Positions 53,242 to 61,405 of a DNA stretch of 64,000 nt are shown here, piece after piece. A program made the translations under genes and the position numbers. Source of the stretch: Vreelandella sedimenti (GTDB lineage Bacteria; Pseudomonadota; Gammaproteobacteria; Pseudomonadales; Halomonadaceae); the NCBI RefSeq assembly GCF_013416325.1, contig NZ_JACCGK010000022.1:1-64000 (forward strand), given 5' to 3'. The notes under the pieces are model-generated. The model had not been told where the DNA came from and did no database searches. It saw only the letters and a program-made list of their open reading frames with translations. Numbering within the stretch: position 1 is the first letter of the stretch; each line of letters begins with the position of its first letter.

Positions 53242-54156
53242 TTATTCAGCCGTGGCGCCTCCTAGTGCGGTATGCATCACTTCAGCGTTATGGTGCAACA
53301 TGTCCGAGTAGTTGGCAGCAGGGCCATCTTCACCGCTCAGCGAGTCGACATACAGCGGGCCGGCTAGTGGCAGTGAAGCTTCCCGAGACAGGGCGTCCAT
53401 ATGGATACTAGGTGTGGTGCTTTCAAAAAACAGCGCAGGGGGGCGTTTTTCGGTAAGCTGTTCGCTGATCTTGGCCATTGCCTGGGCACTGCCTTGGGTC
53501 TCGTGGTTAACGCCCCACACCCCTTGAGCATCAAAGGCATAGGTGCGGGCAAAGTAACCAAAACCTGCCTCGCTGGTCAATAATGTGCGGTTAGTTTGTG
53601 GAATACCTTCAAGCCGCTCTTTTACCGCTTGGTTAAGATTATTCAGCGCCTTGCGCGCCTCGTCAGCACGGGCATAAAACGCAGCGGCTTGATCGGGTAA
53701 GTGCTCGGCCAGGGTCTCAGCAATGACATCGATGTAGGCTGCAGCGCCCTCTGGATCCATCCACATGTGCGGGTCTGGCTCGCCTTTATACTGCCCGGTG
53801 GAAATCGTCAGCGGCGTATAGTCGGCCTTTTTAGCCACTTCCACTAGCGTTAGCTGGTCGTCAGACATCGCCTCAACATGGCGTATCCAAGGCTCTAGTC
53901 CAAGCCCGTTATAAAACACAACATGTGTCTCTTCTAACGCCAGCACGTTGGGAGGTGTTAGCTCCCAGCGGTGAACATCTTCTCCCCGTGGCACGATGAC
54001 ATTGACGCTGACAGCGTCGCCCGCCACTCGTTTGACCAGCTCCTCCATGACTGAAAAGGAGGCAATTACGCGCAGTGTTGTGTTGGCATAAGCTGGCGCA
54101 GCGCTTATCAACGCGATGAATAAGAGCGCCCACGCCCAGGTAAACCACTTTGACAT
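53242..54156 (-). CDS. Metal ABC transporter binding protein, Mn/Fe type, orphan
   Basis: 304 residues with a signal peptide (cleavage after AYA, about residue 24). Cluster A-I fold with the four metal ligands visible: H62 (GEDVHRWE), H130 (DPHMWMD), E196 (TSEAGFGYFAR) and D271 (VDSLSGEDG). His-His-Glu-Asp is the manganese/iron set (PsaA, MntC), whereas ZnuA has a third His and a His-rich loop, absent here. No ATPase or permease gene is adjacent, so its partners are encoded elsewhere. AGGAG precedes the ATG. It sits where trpE would be expected, on the opposite strand. Confidence 0.88.
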   Translation of the reverse strand: MSKWFTWAWALLFIALISAAPAYANTTLRVIASFSVMEELVKRVAGDAVSVNVIVPRGEDVHRWELTPPNVLALEETHVVFYNGLGLEPWIRHVEAMSDDQLTLVEVAKKADYTPLTISTGQYKGEPDPHMWMDPEGAAAYIDVIAETLAEHLPDQAAAFYARADEARKALNNLNQAVKERLEGIPQTNRTLLTSEAGFGYFARTYAFDAQGVWGVNHETQGSAQAMAKISEQLTEKRPPALFFESTTPSIHMDALSREASLPLAGPLYVDSLSGEDGPAANYSDMLHHNAEVMHTALGGATAE

Positions 54157-54536
54157 CCCACGCTCCTAACTAGCTAAAAAACTATCGAAAAAGACGGCAG
54201 ATAATAAAGACTGCGGTGGCCCGTTGCCAGTTCCACTGCAATGCCAGGCCGCAAGAAGTATTGCCCAAGGAAGGATTCCCTCAATGGATAAGTGCCACTA
54301 TGCTGAACACTAATACACCCCTAAGCATAGCGTGCCTTATGACTGACCGAACGGTTTCTTCTTTGCGGCGTCGCCATGGCCCTCCCCAAGGCTGTGATCT
54401 ATCGCACTAGTGCTGTTGGTCTAAAGGGGGGCCTGGGTGACACTTAACCCCTGCAAGGGAGTGCTCGGTTGCGGTATCATCACCTTATTAGTGGTTTTAT
54501 CCCTGGTCGAACTGACGCAATGGAGTAAGTGGGGCA
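54157..54536. other. Gene-free region between the metal-binding protein and trpG
   Basis: 380 bp with no convincing gene; short frames here have no ribosome site or family resemblance. It must hold the promoters of the metal-binding protein gene (minus) and of trpGDC (plus). I searched for a Trp-rich leader peptide and an RNA gene and saw neither. No clear metal-regulator palindrome was found. Confidence 0.5.
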
Positions 54537-55172
54537 ATGGCGCAAGCTCAGTCGGTGCACAAACAGCCAGCACAGGAACAGTCAGTGCCGAAAGTGGTGA
54601 TGATCGATAATTACGACAGCTTCACGTTCAACATTGTCCAGTACCTGGGTGAGCTTGGAGCGCAGGTGAACACTCACCTCAATGACGATATCACCATTGA
54701 GCAGATCGAAACGCTGGCGCCGACGCACCTGGTGGTGTCACCTGGGCCCTGCACCCCCAATGTAGCGGGCATTTCCATGGCTGCCATCAAACACTTTGCA
54801 GGCAAGCTGCCTATTTTAGGCGTCTGCCTGGGCCATCAGGCGATTGGCCAAGTGTATGGTGGCAAGGTTGTGCGCGCGCCGCAGGTGATGCACGGCAAAA
54901 CTTCTGCCGTGCATCACGCTAACCAAGGCGTGTTTGAAGGACTGGATAACCCGGTTGAGGTTACCCGCTATCACTCCCTGGTGGTCGATAAAGCGAGCCT
55001 GCCCGACTGTTTACAAATCACTGCCTGGACAGGCGATGACGACGTAACCCCCGGTTTAGTCATGGGGTTTCGTCACCGCGAGCTGGATATTGAAGGGGTG
55101 CAGTTTCACCCCGAGTCGATTCTTACCCGCCAAGGCCATGAGCTGTTGGCCAACTTTTTAAAACGCGGCTAA
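54537..55172 (+). CDS. trpG: Anthranilate synthase glutaminase subunit
   Basis: 211 residues; class I glutamine amidotransferase. MIDNYDSFTFNIVQYLGELG, the oxyanion strand VSPGPCTP, nucleophile C97 in GVCLGHQAIGQ, and the His-Glu pair in VQFHPESIL. It supplies ammonia to anthranilate synthase (TrpE) or, as PabA, to PabB. The first ~20 residues look non-conserved, so the real start may be an in-frame GTG at 54585. 37 bp upstream of trpD, operon trpG-trpD-trpC. No trpE in the window. Confidence 0.95.
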   Translation: MAQAQSVHKQPAQEQSVPKVVMIDNYDSFTFNIVQYLGELGAQVNTHLNDDITIEQIETLAPTHLVVSPGPCTPNVAGISMAAIKHFAGKLPILGVCLGHQAIGQVYGGKVVRAPQVMHGKTSAVHHANQGVFEGLDNPVEVTRYHSLVVDKASLPDCLQITAWTGDDDVTPGLVMGFRHRELDIEGVQFHPESILTRQGHELLANFLKRG

Positions 55173-55209
55173 TGGCCGGTTTCACACGCTTTTAGGGGCC
55201 CCTCTGCTC

Positions 55210-56229
55210 ATGCAAATGCGAGATGCGATTAATGCGGTGATGCGCCGCGAAGACCTTTCTTTCGATGCCATGCACGCTTTGATGCGTCAGATCATGACCG
55301 GCGATGCAAGCGATGCGCAAATTGGTGGCCTGCTGGTAGGCCTTGCCATGAAGGGCGAAAGTGCCGTTGAAATCAGCGCTGCCGCCCAGGTAATGCGCGA
55401 GCTGATGAAGCGCGTTGAGCTGCATGCTGAAAACGTTGTCGATATTGTCGGCACCGGTGGCGACGGCGCCAACCTGTTTAACGTTTCCACCGCCGCCAGT
55501 TTTGTCGCCGCTGCCGCTGGTGCCCATGTGGCCAAACATGGCAACCGAAGCGTTTCGTCTTCATCGGGCAGTGCGGACCTGTTTGATGTGGCGGGTATCT
55601 ACCTGGATCTTAAGCCTGACCAGGTAGCGCGCTGTATCGAGCAGGTGGGTGTAGGCTTTATGTTTGCGCCCAACCATCATCCGGCCATGCGCTATGCCAT
55701 TGGCCCGCGTCGTGAAATGGGCGTGCGCACGCTGTTTAATATTTTGGGCCCGTTGACCAATCCTGCTGGTGCTCCCAATCAAGTACTTGGTGTTTACGCC
55801 CCAGCGTTAGTGCCATTAATGGCGGAAGTGTTGAGAACCTTGGGCAGCCGCCACGTGATGGTCGTTCACTCCGAGGATGGCCTGGATGAGATATCTCTGG
55901 CCAGCCCCACCTTGGTAGCCGAGCTAAAAGAGGGTGAGATTATCCAGTACACCATTACGCCTGAAGAGCTGGGTATAGAGCGCCAGAGCCTGGCAACGCT
56001 GAAAGCCGCCAGCGCCGAAGACAGCCTGCGTTTGGTCAAGGCCGCGCTTTCCGGTGAAGGTGCCGCTGCCGATATGGTCGCGCTAAATGCAGGGGCCGCG
56101 CTCTACTGTTCGGGCGTCGCGGATACGTTAAAAGAGGGTGTGATGGTAGCCCAGGACGCGCAAGCGTCTAAACTGCCGCTCGAGAAGCTTAGAGAGCTTT
56201 CTCACTTCACCAGCGTGTTTAAGCAATAA
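55210..56229 (+). CDS. trpD: Anthranilate phosphoribosyltransferase
   Basis: 339 residues. The PRPP-binding glycine loop GTGGDGANLFNVST, the KHGNRSVSS anthranilate/PRPP motif, the R-x-x-M-G-x-R-T-x-F-N-x-L-G-P-x-x-N-P segment and the DGLDE metal motif are intact. Adds phosphoribose to anthranilate in tryptophan synthesis. A second ATG (55216) is possible; both lack a strong ribosome site, suggesting coupling to trpG. Confidence 0.97.
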   Translation: MQMRDAINAVMRREDLSFDAMHALMRQIMTGDASDAQIGGLLVGLAMKGESAVEISAAAQVMRELMKRVELHAENVVDIVGTGGDGANLFNVSTAASFVAAAAGAHVAKHGNRSVSSSSGSADLFDVAGIYLDLKPDQVARCIEQVGVGFMFAPNHHPAMRYAIGPRREMGVRTLFNILGPLTNPAGAPNQVLGVYAPALVPLMAEVLRTLGSRHVMVVHSEDGLDEISLASPTLVAELKEGEIIQYTITPEELGIERQSLATLKAASAEDSLRLVKAALSGEGAAADMVALNAGAALYCSGVADTLKEGVMVAQDAQASKLPLEKLRELSHFTSVFKQ

Positions 56230-56267
56230 GTTTTTCAGCGTAAGTTCTTAAATAAGAAGAGATCAAC

Positions 56268-57071
56268 ATGACCCAACAGGCAACGCCGACTATTTTAACG
56301 CGTATTCTTGCTCGCAAAGACCAAGAAGTGGCTGAGCGCCGTCAGGCTGTTTCAGAGGCGGATTTGCTCGCGTTAGGAGAGCAGCAGAGCTCCCCGCGTG
56401 GCTTTATTGAGGCGCTTAATACGTGCATCGCAACAGGTGATCCGGCGATTATCGCCGAGGTGAAAAAAGCCTCACCTTCAAAAGGCGTTATTCGCGAAGA
56501 ATTTCACCCCTCGGATATCGCCAAAAGCTACGCCCAGGGCGGCGCTGCCTGTCTCTCCGTGCTTACCGACGCCGATTTTTTCCAAGGCCATGAAGACTAT
56601 CTAATTGCCGCTCGGGACGTCTGCACATTGCCGGTGATTCGCAAGGACTTTATCACCCATGGCTACCAGGTCTGTGAAGCGCGGGCGATTGGTTCGGACT
56701 GTATTCTGCTGATTGTTGCCGCCTTGGACGATGCACAGCTGCGCGACCTGCATCAGCAGGCCATTCAGTTGGGTATGGATGTGCTGGTCGAGGTGCACGA
56801 CGCCAACGAGCTTGAGCGTGCGCTGGCGCTGGATCTAAAGCTGGTCGGCATCAACAACCGTAATCTGCATACCTTTGAAACCAGCCTGAATACCACCCTG
56901 GATCTGCTGCCGCGCATTCCAGAGGGTGTTACGGTGATTACCGAGTCGGGTATTCATACCCGCGATGACGTTGAGCTAATGCGCGACCATAACGTTAATG
57001 GTTTTTTGGTTGGCGAAGCCTTTATGCGCGAAAGTGATCCAGGGTTGGCACTTAAACGGCTCTTCTTTTAG
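56268..57071 (+). CDS. trpC: Indole-3-glycerol phosphate synthase
   Basis: 267 residues, monofunctional (no fused TrpF). Barrel enzyme with IAEVKKASPSKG (catalytic Lys), LSVLTDADFFQG, VIRKDFI (catalytic Lys), VGINNRNLHTFE and ESGIHTRDD. Last step before tryptophan synthase. AAGAAGAG-type ribosome site. Converges on the RND gene 7 bp downstream with no obvious terminator between them. Confidence 0.97.
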   Translation: MTQQATPTILTRILARKDQEVAERRQAVSEADLLALGEQQSSPRGFIEALNTCIATGDPAIIAEVKKASPSKGVIREEFHPSDIAKSYAQGGAACLSVLTDADFFQGHEDYLIAARDVCTLPVIRKDFITHGYQVCEARAIGSDCILLIVAALDDAQLRDLHQQAIQLGMDVLVEVHDANELERALALDLKLVGINNRNLHTFETSLNTTLDLLPRIPEGVTVITESGIHTRDDVELMRDHNVNGFLVGEAFMRESDPGLALKRLFF

Positions 57072-57078
57072 ACAACGT

Positions 57079-60000
57079 TTAGGCAGCTTGCCTTTTGGTT
57101 TTCCAACTCAGCACGGCAACGGTAAGCGCTGGCAAGAAGGTGACAGTGACGATCGCCGTGCCGAGCAGCCCGAATAGCACAATGGCCCCAACGCCGCGGT
57201 AAAGCTCGGTGCCTTCTCCAGGCAGAAACACCAGCGGCGAAAGGCCGCAAAGGGTAGTGAGAGTCGTCATGGCGATAGGCCTTAAACGGCTCTCCACCGC
57301 CTCTTGAACGGCTTCACGAACCCCCATGCTCGCCGTGCGCAGATTCTCTCTCGCCTGATGAACAACCAATATCGGGTTGTTAACCACTGTCCCCATCAGA
57401 ATCAAAAAGCCCAGCATGGTGATCATATCAAACGGCTGGCTGATGGCATTTAAGCCAATTTTTGGCAGCTGAGCTCCCACGGTATTCATTAGCCATAGCC
57501 CCACAATTCCCCCAGCGGCGCCTAATGGAATAGTGGCGAGGATAAGCAGCGGATAACCCCAGTGGGCAAAAATTGCCACCAGCAGCAGATACACAATAGC
57601 TAATGCAATTAATGCATTGCCGGTAAGCGCTTGGCGTGTGGCGTCTAACTGATCCCCCGCGCCGGTCACGCTGACGTTAATGTTGGCAGGGATTGCGCCC
57701 TCATTTCGCAGTGGTTCAATCACCTCGCGCTGCATACGCTCGATACCGGCTTCCAGCGCCACGCTGCGAGGTGGGATGACGTCTAGCGTAACACTGCGGC
57801 GACCATCTACCCGGCGTAGCGTAGCCGTACCCACCGTCTCGCGAATTTCGGCGAGGGTATTGAGCGGAACGCTTACCCCTGAGGGCGTATGGATAGGTAG
57901 GGTGGCGAGGGCATCCAGGTCTATATCGCCTGCCTCGGGGCCGTAGCCGTAAAGGTCGATTTTCTCGTCGTCGAGATAGAAGTCATCCAGGTAGGCGCCG
58001 TTGGTGAGCACCGCGACGGTGGTGCCCAATTCGCTGGTATCCAGGCCGACTTCTGCCGCGCGCTCCCAATTGGGATATACCTCGATCAGCGGCTGGCCGA
58101 GCTCCAGGGCGGAGGGCCGCGACTGAATGCGTGGGTTGTCGAACACTGTCGCGGCGCGCTGATAAATCGCATTGGCGGTGGTGTAGAGTTCGTTTAGATC
58201 GTTGCCGGCAATATCCAGCGTGATGCTGCGCGTTCCGCCGTCGTTGCTGGAGATAATCGAGCCACGGGCGGCAAAGGCGCGCATATCCGGGTACCTTTCA
58301 AAGCGCTGGGTGAGGGCGTCCATCAAGGCTTCAATATGGCTGGGGTCGATGGTTTCTGCAATGATCCGCAGGCTTTGAGCTTCGGCTTGAATGCCCATGG
58401 TGCGAATCGGCGGGATGTCGGTGTCGCCGCGCTCGAAGCGCTCCGGCTCAGCGCCCACATGGTGCTCCAACTCCTGTTGCAGGGTTTGGGCAATCGCATC
58501 CATGGTAGCTAGGTTGTAACTCGCCGGTGCGTTCATGCTGGCAAAGGTTTTGGCTTCTTCGCCTTCGGGCAGGTACTCCGCCGGGGGCGTCAGCCAGGCA
58601 AAAATACCGATACCCCCCAAGATGCCCAGTACGATGGCGAGAAAGCGCCGGGAAGTGGTGCGAATCATGCCATCAACCACCCACAGGCAGCCGCGTATCC
58701 AGCGTGGCGATGACTTTGAAGTGCTTTCCTTGCCGCGAAAATCGATATGCGCGCCCAGGGTGGGAATAACGGTAATGGCGACCACCATGGAGACAATAAT
58801 CGAGGTTGAGATGGCCACCGCAATATCGGAGTAGAGCTGCCCGGCTTCTTGCTGAATAAAGAAGATGGGCACAAAGACTAAAATAGTGGTCAGCGTTGAA
58901 GCGAGCACTGCAGGCCATACTTGCTTAACGCCCTCAAGAGCCGCTTCAAAGCGCGCCAAGCCTCGGCGGCGCTGGGTCTCAATGCTCTCCAGCACCACGA
59001 TGGTGTTGTCTATCGTCATGCCAATGGCGAAAGCAACACCCGCCAGCGAAATGACGTTGAGCGTGCGCCCTGCCAGCAGCAGACCTAGAAAGGCGGCGAT
59101 GGTGCAGATAGGAATGCCGATGACCCCGGCCAGGGTGGCGCGGGCAGAGCGCAGGAAGGCATACATCACCAGAGTAGCAAACAGCGCACCCAGGCCCAGG
59201 TTGACCCAGACATTGGCAATCGATGACTCCACGTAGCGCACGTCGTCGCTGGAGAGGGTCATGCGCATGCCCTGCTCGGCTAGCAGACCTTCATTAAGCG
59301 CCGCGACTTCGTCGAGCATGGCGCGCTTGATATCGATCACATTGGCGCCCGGTTCACGGCGCACCTGCACGCTCAGTACCGGCTGTCCATCTGAGCTGTA
59401 AGCACGGGAGGTGAGTTCGGCGTAGGATTGGCGCATCACGGCAACATCGCTCAGCCGGGTAACCGCGTCGCCGTCGCGGATGAGAATCAACGCTTCAAGG
59501 CTCTCAACATCCTCAAAGCGGCCCACGGTGCGCAGCAGGTAGCGGCGTTTGCCGCTCTCTAGGTTGCCACCGGAGACATCCTGATTGCGGGCCTGAAGGG
59601 CGGCCTGAATATCAGCGATACTCAGTTCACGGGCGGCTAGCGCTTCGGGGTCGATCAGCAGCTGCATTTGTCGCTCTGCACCACCGGAAACCGTGACTTC
59701 CGATACGCCGGCAACGCTCTCCAGGCGCGGACGGACGTTAACTTCCAGGTAGTCGCGCATGGCGGGCATATCAAGCTGGCGCGGGTTGCCCTCCCGAGGG
59801 CCAACGTTAAAGTACATGAAGGCGTTGGCGGAAAAGGAGTTGGCGACGATGCGCGGCTGGTCGACGTTGTTGGGGTAGGAGGGCACCTGGCTGAGCGCGT
59901 TGTTAACCCGAATCAAGGTTTCGGTGAGATCGACGCCAAACGGGAACTCCAGCTCGATTTCGGCGCTACCGCTGCTGGCGGTGGACTCCATGCGCTGGAG

Positions 60001-60222
60001 GTTGGGCACATTACGCAGGAACTCCTCCTGCTCGATCAGGATATCCTTTTCAATATCCTGCGGCGTCGCTCCCGGCCATTGGGTCTCGATACCCACCACG
60101 CGGGTTTCCAGGTCGGGAATCATCTGTACAGGGATGCGCCAGATGGCGGCGATACCCAGAATCAACAGGATCAGCGTAATAACGCTAACCAAGATGCCGT
60201 GACGAATAATGGCGGCAAACAT
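57079..60222 (-). CDS. RND transporter permease (second efflux system)
   Basis: 1047 residues with the RND twofold repeat. N-terminus MFAAIIRHGILVSVITLILLI, then IPVQMIPDLETRVVGIETQWPGA. In TM4 the relay motif reads AIGMTIDNTIVVLESIE, so the second Asp of the usual DD pair is Asn, as in a subset of RND pumps that keep only the first Asp. This and the sequence style separate it from the HAE-1 pump at 26337. Substrate unknown. The partner fusion protein is directly upstream (17 bp). No outer-membrane channel gene is nearby. Confidence 0.92.
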   Translation of the reverse strand: MFAAIIRHGILVSVITLILLILGIAAIWRIPVQMIPDLETRVVGIETQWPGATPQDIEKDILIEQEEFLRNVPNLQRMESTASSGSAEIELEFPFGVDLTETLIRVNNALSQVPSYPNNVDQPRIVANSFSANAFMYFNVGPREGNPRQLDMPAMRDYLEVNVRPRLESVAGVSEVTVSGGAERQMQLLIDPEALAARELSIADIQAALQARNQDVSGGNLESGKRRYLLRTVGRFEDVESLEALILIRDGDAVTRLSDVAVMRQSYAELTSRAYSSDGQPVLSVQVRREPGANVIDIKRAMLDEVAALNEGLLAEQGMRMTLSSDDVRYVESSIANVWVNLGLGALFATLVMYAFLRSARATLAGVIGIPICTIAAFLGLLLAGRTLNVISLAGVAFAIGMTIDNTIVVLESIETQRRRGLARFEAALEGVKQVWPAVLASTLTTILVFVPIFFIQQEAGQLYSDIAVAISTSIIVSMVVAITVIPTLGAHIDFRGKESTSKSSPRWIRGCLWVVDGMIRTTSRRFLAIVLGILGGIGIFAWLTPPAEYLPEGEEAKTFASMNAPASYNLATMDAIAQTLQQELEHHVGAEPERFERGDTDIPPIRTMGIQAEAQSLRIIAETIDPSHIEALMDALTQRFERYPDMRAFAARGSIISSNDGGTRSITLDIAGNDLNELYTTANAIYQRAATVFDNPRIQSRPSALELGQPLIEVYPNWERAAEVGLDTSELGTTVAVLTNGAYLDDFYLDDEKIDLYGYGPEAGDIDLDALATLPIHTPSGVSVPLNTLAEIRETVGTATLRRVDGRRSVTLDVIPPRSVALEAGIERMQREVIEPLRNEGAIPANINVSVTGAGDQLDATRQALTGNALIALAIVYLLLVAIFAHWGYPLLILATIPLGAAGGIVGLWLMNTVGAQLPKIGLNAISQPFDMITMLGFLILMGTVVNNPILVVHQARENLRTASMGVREAVQEAVESRLRPIAMTTLTTLCGLSPLVFLPGEGTELYRGVGAIVLFGLLGTAIVTVTFLPALTVAVLSWKTKRQAA

Positions 60223-60239
60223 AGGTGGGGCGGGCTCCT

Positions 60240-61301
60240 TTAGTCGTCGCTCAGGGACACGGTTTGCCCCTCTTCAAGCCGCTCATTACCGACGACGATA
60301 ACGCGGTCTCCTGCTGATAGGCCCACATTAACGGCGACCTTTCCTTGGTAGCTGTCGCCGATCTCAACCCGCTGTTCGAACGCCTGCCAAGTATCATCGC
60401 TCTGGCGAGCTAGCCAAACGCTGACGCTGCCATCCGGGCGTCGAACGAGTGCATCCCGCGGCACGCTGGGGCCGCTTTCGCCGTTAAGTTGCAAACGGCC
60501 TTCCACGGCCATACCCGGCAGCATCTCCAGTGGCGTTTCCGGCGCCGCACGAAGCAGAAACTGCCTTGAACTGGCATCGAGGGGAATACGCGCGAGGGTG
60601 CGCGCCGGGTGCCAACGATCGCTGCCTTCTAAGCGAACCTCTAATTGAGAGCCTTCAAAGCGTTGGTAGGCAGAGAGCGGCACCGAGAAATCTAAACGAA
60701 GTGAGGCTAAATCGACCAGGGTGAGCAGGGTGTCACCGGGGTTGACCCATTCACCGACATTGCTCTCCCGGTGGGTGACCATGCCGTCAAAGGGCGCGCG
60801 TATCTGGTGACGCTCAAGCTGTAGCTGGGCCAGCTCGTAATCCGCTCGGCGCGCTTCAAGGGTGGCCTGGGCCGCTGCTAAAGCGCTTTCACGCTGGCGG
60901 CGTTCACTGGCGGCAAAGTTCTGCGCTGAGAGCTGGTTGGCTTCCCTCACCAAGCGTTGCGCTTCGTCTCGCTCGGCTTCGGCTTGGGATAGATCGGCGC
61001 GGGCGCGCTGACTTTCCAGGCTAATATCGCGGGTATCAAGCGATAAAAGAGGCTGGCCTTGAGTGACGGTGTCGCCCATCTCAACCGTGAGCTCGCTGAC
61101 CTGGCCTGCTTCAGTACTCGATAGCAGCGAGGTGCGTGGGGCGCTAACGCTGCCGGTCAACGGCAGCACCTCTATCCGTGGAGAGTCGGCCACCACCTGC
61201 GTCTCAACACGGTTTTCCTGAGCGACAGCCATGGCCCCCATACTCAGGGTTAAAACAGCGCTTGCGCCTAGGCGAGTCAGGGAGGGAAGTAGAGATAACA
61301 A
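60240..61301 (-). CDS. RND periplasmic adaptor (second efflux system)
   Basis: 353 residues if started at TTG 61301, which has AGGAG at ideal spacing and gives a normal signal peptide ending near AVAQE; a GTG at 61352 would add 17 residues with no ribosome site. Barrel-sandwich halves (STEAGQVSELTVEMGDTVTQ and IRAPFDGMVTHRESNVGEWV) flank a long helical hairpin (about 85-160). No lipobox. Forms a pump with the downstream permease. The 104-bp gap to ydiJ upstream holds several inverted repeats. Confidence 0.9.
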   Translation of the reverse strand: MLSLLPSLTRLGASAVLTLSMGAMAVAQENRVETQVVADSPRIEVLPLTGSVSAPRTSLLSSTEAGQVSELTVEMGDTVTQGQPLLSLDTRDISLESQRARADLSQAEAERDEAQRLVREANQLSAQNFAASERRQRESALAAAQATLEARRADYELAQLQLERHQIRAPFDGMVTHRESNVGEWVNPGDTLLTLVDLASLRLDFSVPLSAYQRFEGSQLEVRLEGSDRWHPARTLARIPLDASSRQFLLRAAPETPLEMLPGMAVEGRLQLNGESGPSVPRDALVRRPDGSVSVWLARQSDDTWQAFEQRVEIGDSYQGKVAVNVGLSAGDRVIVVGNERLEEGQTVSLSDD

Positions 61302-61329
61302 GGCAGCTCCTGAAAAATAACAGTCAATA

Positions 61330-61404
61330 AACAGCGTGACAGCTTTCTGCACCGCACGCTGTTAGCTCTCTCAACGTTATACAAGCTTTAGTGTTTGTAC
61401 AAAC
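61330..61404. promoter_or_regulatory. Inverted repeats upstream of the second efflux operon
   Basis: Two structures: AACAGCGTG (61330-61338) with CACGCTGTT (61355-61363), perfect 9-bp arms; and the 12-bp palindrome GTTTGTACAAAC (61393-61404), with TATACAA at 61378-61384 nearby. Both lie between the ydiJ stop and the adaptor start, where a repressor site is expected. The TATACAA/TTGTA elements resemble the palindrome at 30567-30583. Confidence 0.45.
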
Positions 61405-61405
61405 T

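Noticed and set aside
54157..54536. trp leader peptide or RNA gene before trpG
   Set aside because: No Trp-rich short frame, no tRNA-like arms and no clear attenuator hairpin found by eye.
59668..60243. Plus-strand open frame (191 codons) antisense to the second RND gene
   Set aside because: Shadow of the conserved RND N-terminus.
61302..61352. GTG 61352 as the start of the second adaptor
   Set aside because: No ribosome site, while TTG 61301 has AGGAG at ideal spacing and begins a normal signal peptide.
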